A DNA stretch of 64,000 bases, from assembly GCF_031877795.1 (NCBI RefSeq), contig NC_133938.1, positions 14,292,920 through 14,356,919 on the forward strand, given 5' to 3'. The notes beneath the pieces were generated by a model. That model was given only the letters and a program-made list of their open reading frames with translations. It made no database searches and was not told where the DNA came from. This stretch comes from Strix aluco. Lineage: Eukaryota; Chordata; Aves; Strigiformes; Strigidae. Shown here piece after piece: positions 63,301 through 64,000 of this stretch (positions are counted from its first letter, which is position 1; each line of letters starts with the position of its first letter). Both the position numbers and the translations under genes were made by a program.

Positions 63301-64000
63301 ACTCTCTACCTCCTTGCAAGAGCTTTTCACAATGACTTCTAGGGGTGTTTTTATAGCTTGGCAGGAGTTTTTAACTGGTTTGAACTTGAATGCTCTGCAG
63401 TTAGCTGGACTCCTAAAATTCCTTAGTTCAGCAAACAAATATTTTCTCCCACATTCTTCACAGGCTATGTGTATATGCAGAGATGATTTCAGATCAGCAG
63501 TTCTTTCTTGTCTGGCTACACTAAAGAGCCTCACAATAAAAAATTCCCTTAGTCCTGGTTTAAGGAGCAGGGCAGAAAATTCTAAAAGAAGGAAAGGCAT
63601 GTTTCTACATATTCAAAACACACTTAGGTTGAGTTTCAGAGAATGGACAAGGTTTGGAGAGGTTAATATTATCTAAAGTGCTTTCCTCACCTCTTGCTGG
63701 TATTTTCAGACATTACAAATTAAACATGAAAAGCATGTATTATTGGGTAAGTGCTAGTGATGAAATTGTCATTTGCTTAGGCACAAAGAACAACCTGCCT
63801 CTTCAACAGTTGAAGTATCAAAAAACCAAAATCTATAATTTGTGAACAATCATATGTGAAGAATCAGGGTGGGGGGAATCTTAAAGAGTGCTAGTCCTTG
63901 GCTAGAAGCAAACCATTTACCCATACAAACATCTGCAGGAATTTGAGAATAAAAAAAGAACACGGTGGTCAGAGGGAAAGGGGGGAATAGATACTTGTTA

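Larger units (their letters stand above)
56821..64000 (-). other. ADGRL4 5' intron sequence, at least 7.2 kb, continues beyond window
   Basis: Upstream of the EGF2 exon on the minus strand. It was read for an EGF1 exon (Cys-rich, phase 1-1) and a signal-peptide exon, and neither was found. It contains an old CR1 fragment (57190-57420), one weak candidate cassette exon (59166-59261), a GTTTT-rich tract (60312-60399) and GC-richer blocks at about 61800-62330 and 62510-62830 of unknown nature. Confidence 0.6.

Noticed and set aside
63921..63945. Tiny possible minus-strand exon after cctgcag with ATG
   Set aside because: Only about 16 bases would be included and no signal-peptide or EGF sequence follows.

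Overview
This window is eukaryotic, almost certainly avian, nuclear DNA. It is AT-rich, has long introns, and carries little recognisable repeat. The clearest repeat is a 5'-truncated CR1 retroposon with the tail typical of birds (about 19512-19790). Older CR1, MIR-like and palindromic MITE-like relics are also present, and I saw no mammalian Alu or L1. The species cannot be named from the sequence alone; turtle or crocodilian is less likely because repeats are so sparse.

The only gene I can assign with confidence is ADGRL4 (ELTD1), an endothelial-enriched adhesion GPCR, on the minus strand. Fourteen coding exons lie between 56820 and 21968. All have GT/AG boundaries, and all keep one reading frame of about 678 codons ending at a stop. 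In transcript order they encode two calcium-binding-type EGF domains, a two-cysteine linker, a GAIN domain, a GPS with an H-L/T cleavage motif, seven transmembrane helices and a 20-residue final-exon tail. The signal peptide and first EGF exons were not found and should lie beyond position 64000. The gene is therefore 5'-truncated by the window edge.

Layout. 1-20650 is the flank downstream of ADGRL4, with a CpG island at about 7681-8130, a candidate conserved block at 9780-10110, and a few repeats. 20650-21967 is the probable 3' UTR. 21968-56820 holds the exons, separated by introns from 92 bp to 14.9 kb; the largest (24400-39314) splits the TM5 coding sequence. 56821-64000 is upstream intron, with one weak candidate cassette exon at 59166-59261.

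I found no CRISPR array, operon, prokaryotic feature, tRNA or rRNA, and nothing that amounts to a new biological system. The most checkable leads are the extra EGF exon compared with human, the candidate cassette exon, the orphan CpG island, a snoRNA-like box C/D pattern, and several palindromic relics. Nearly all other open reading frames in the window look like chance frames.
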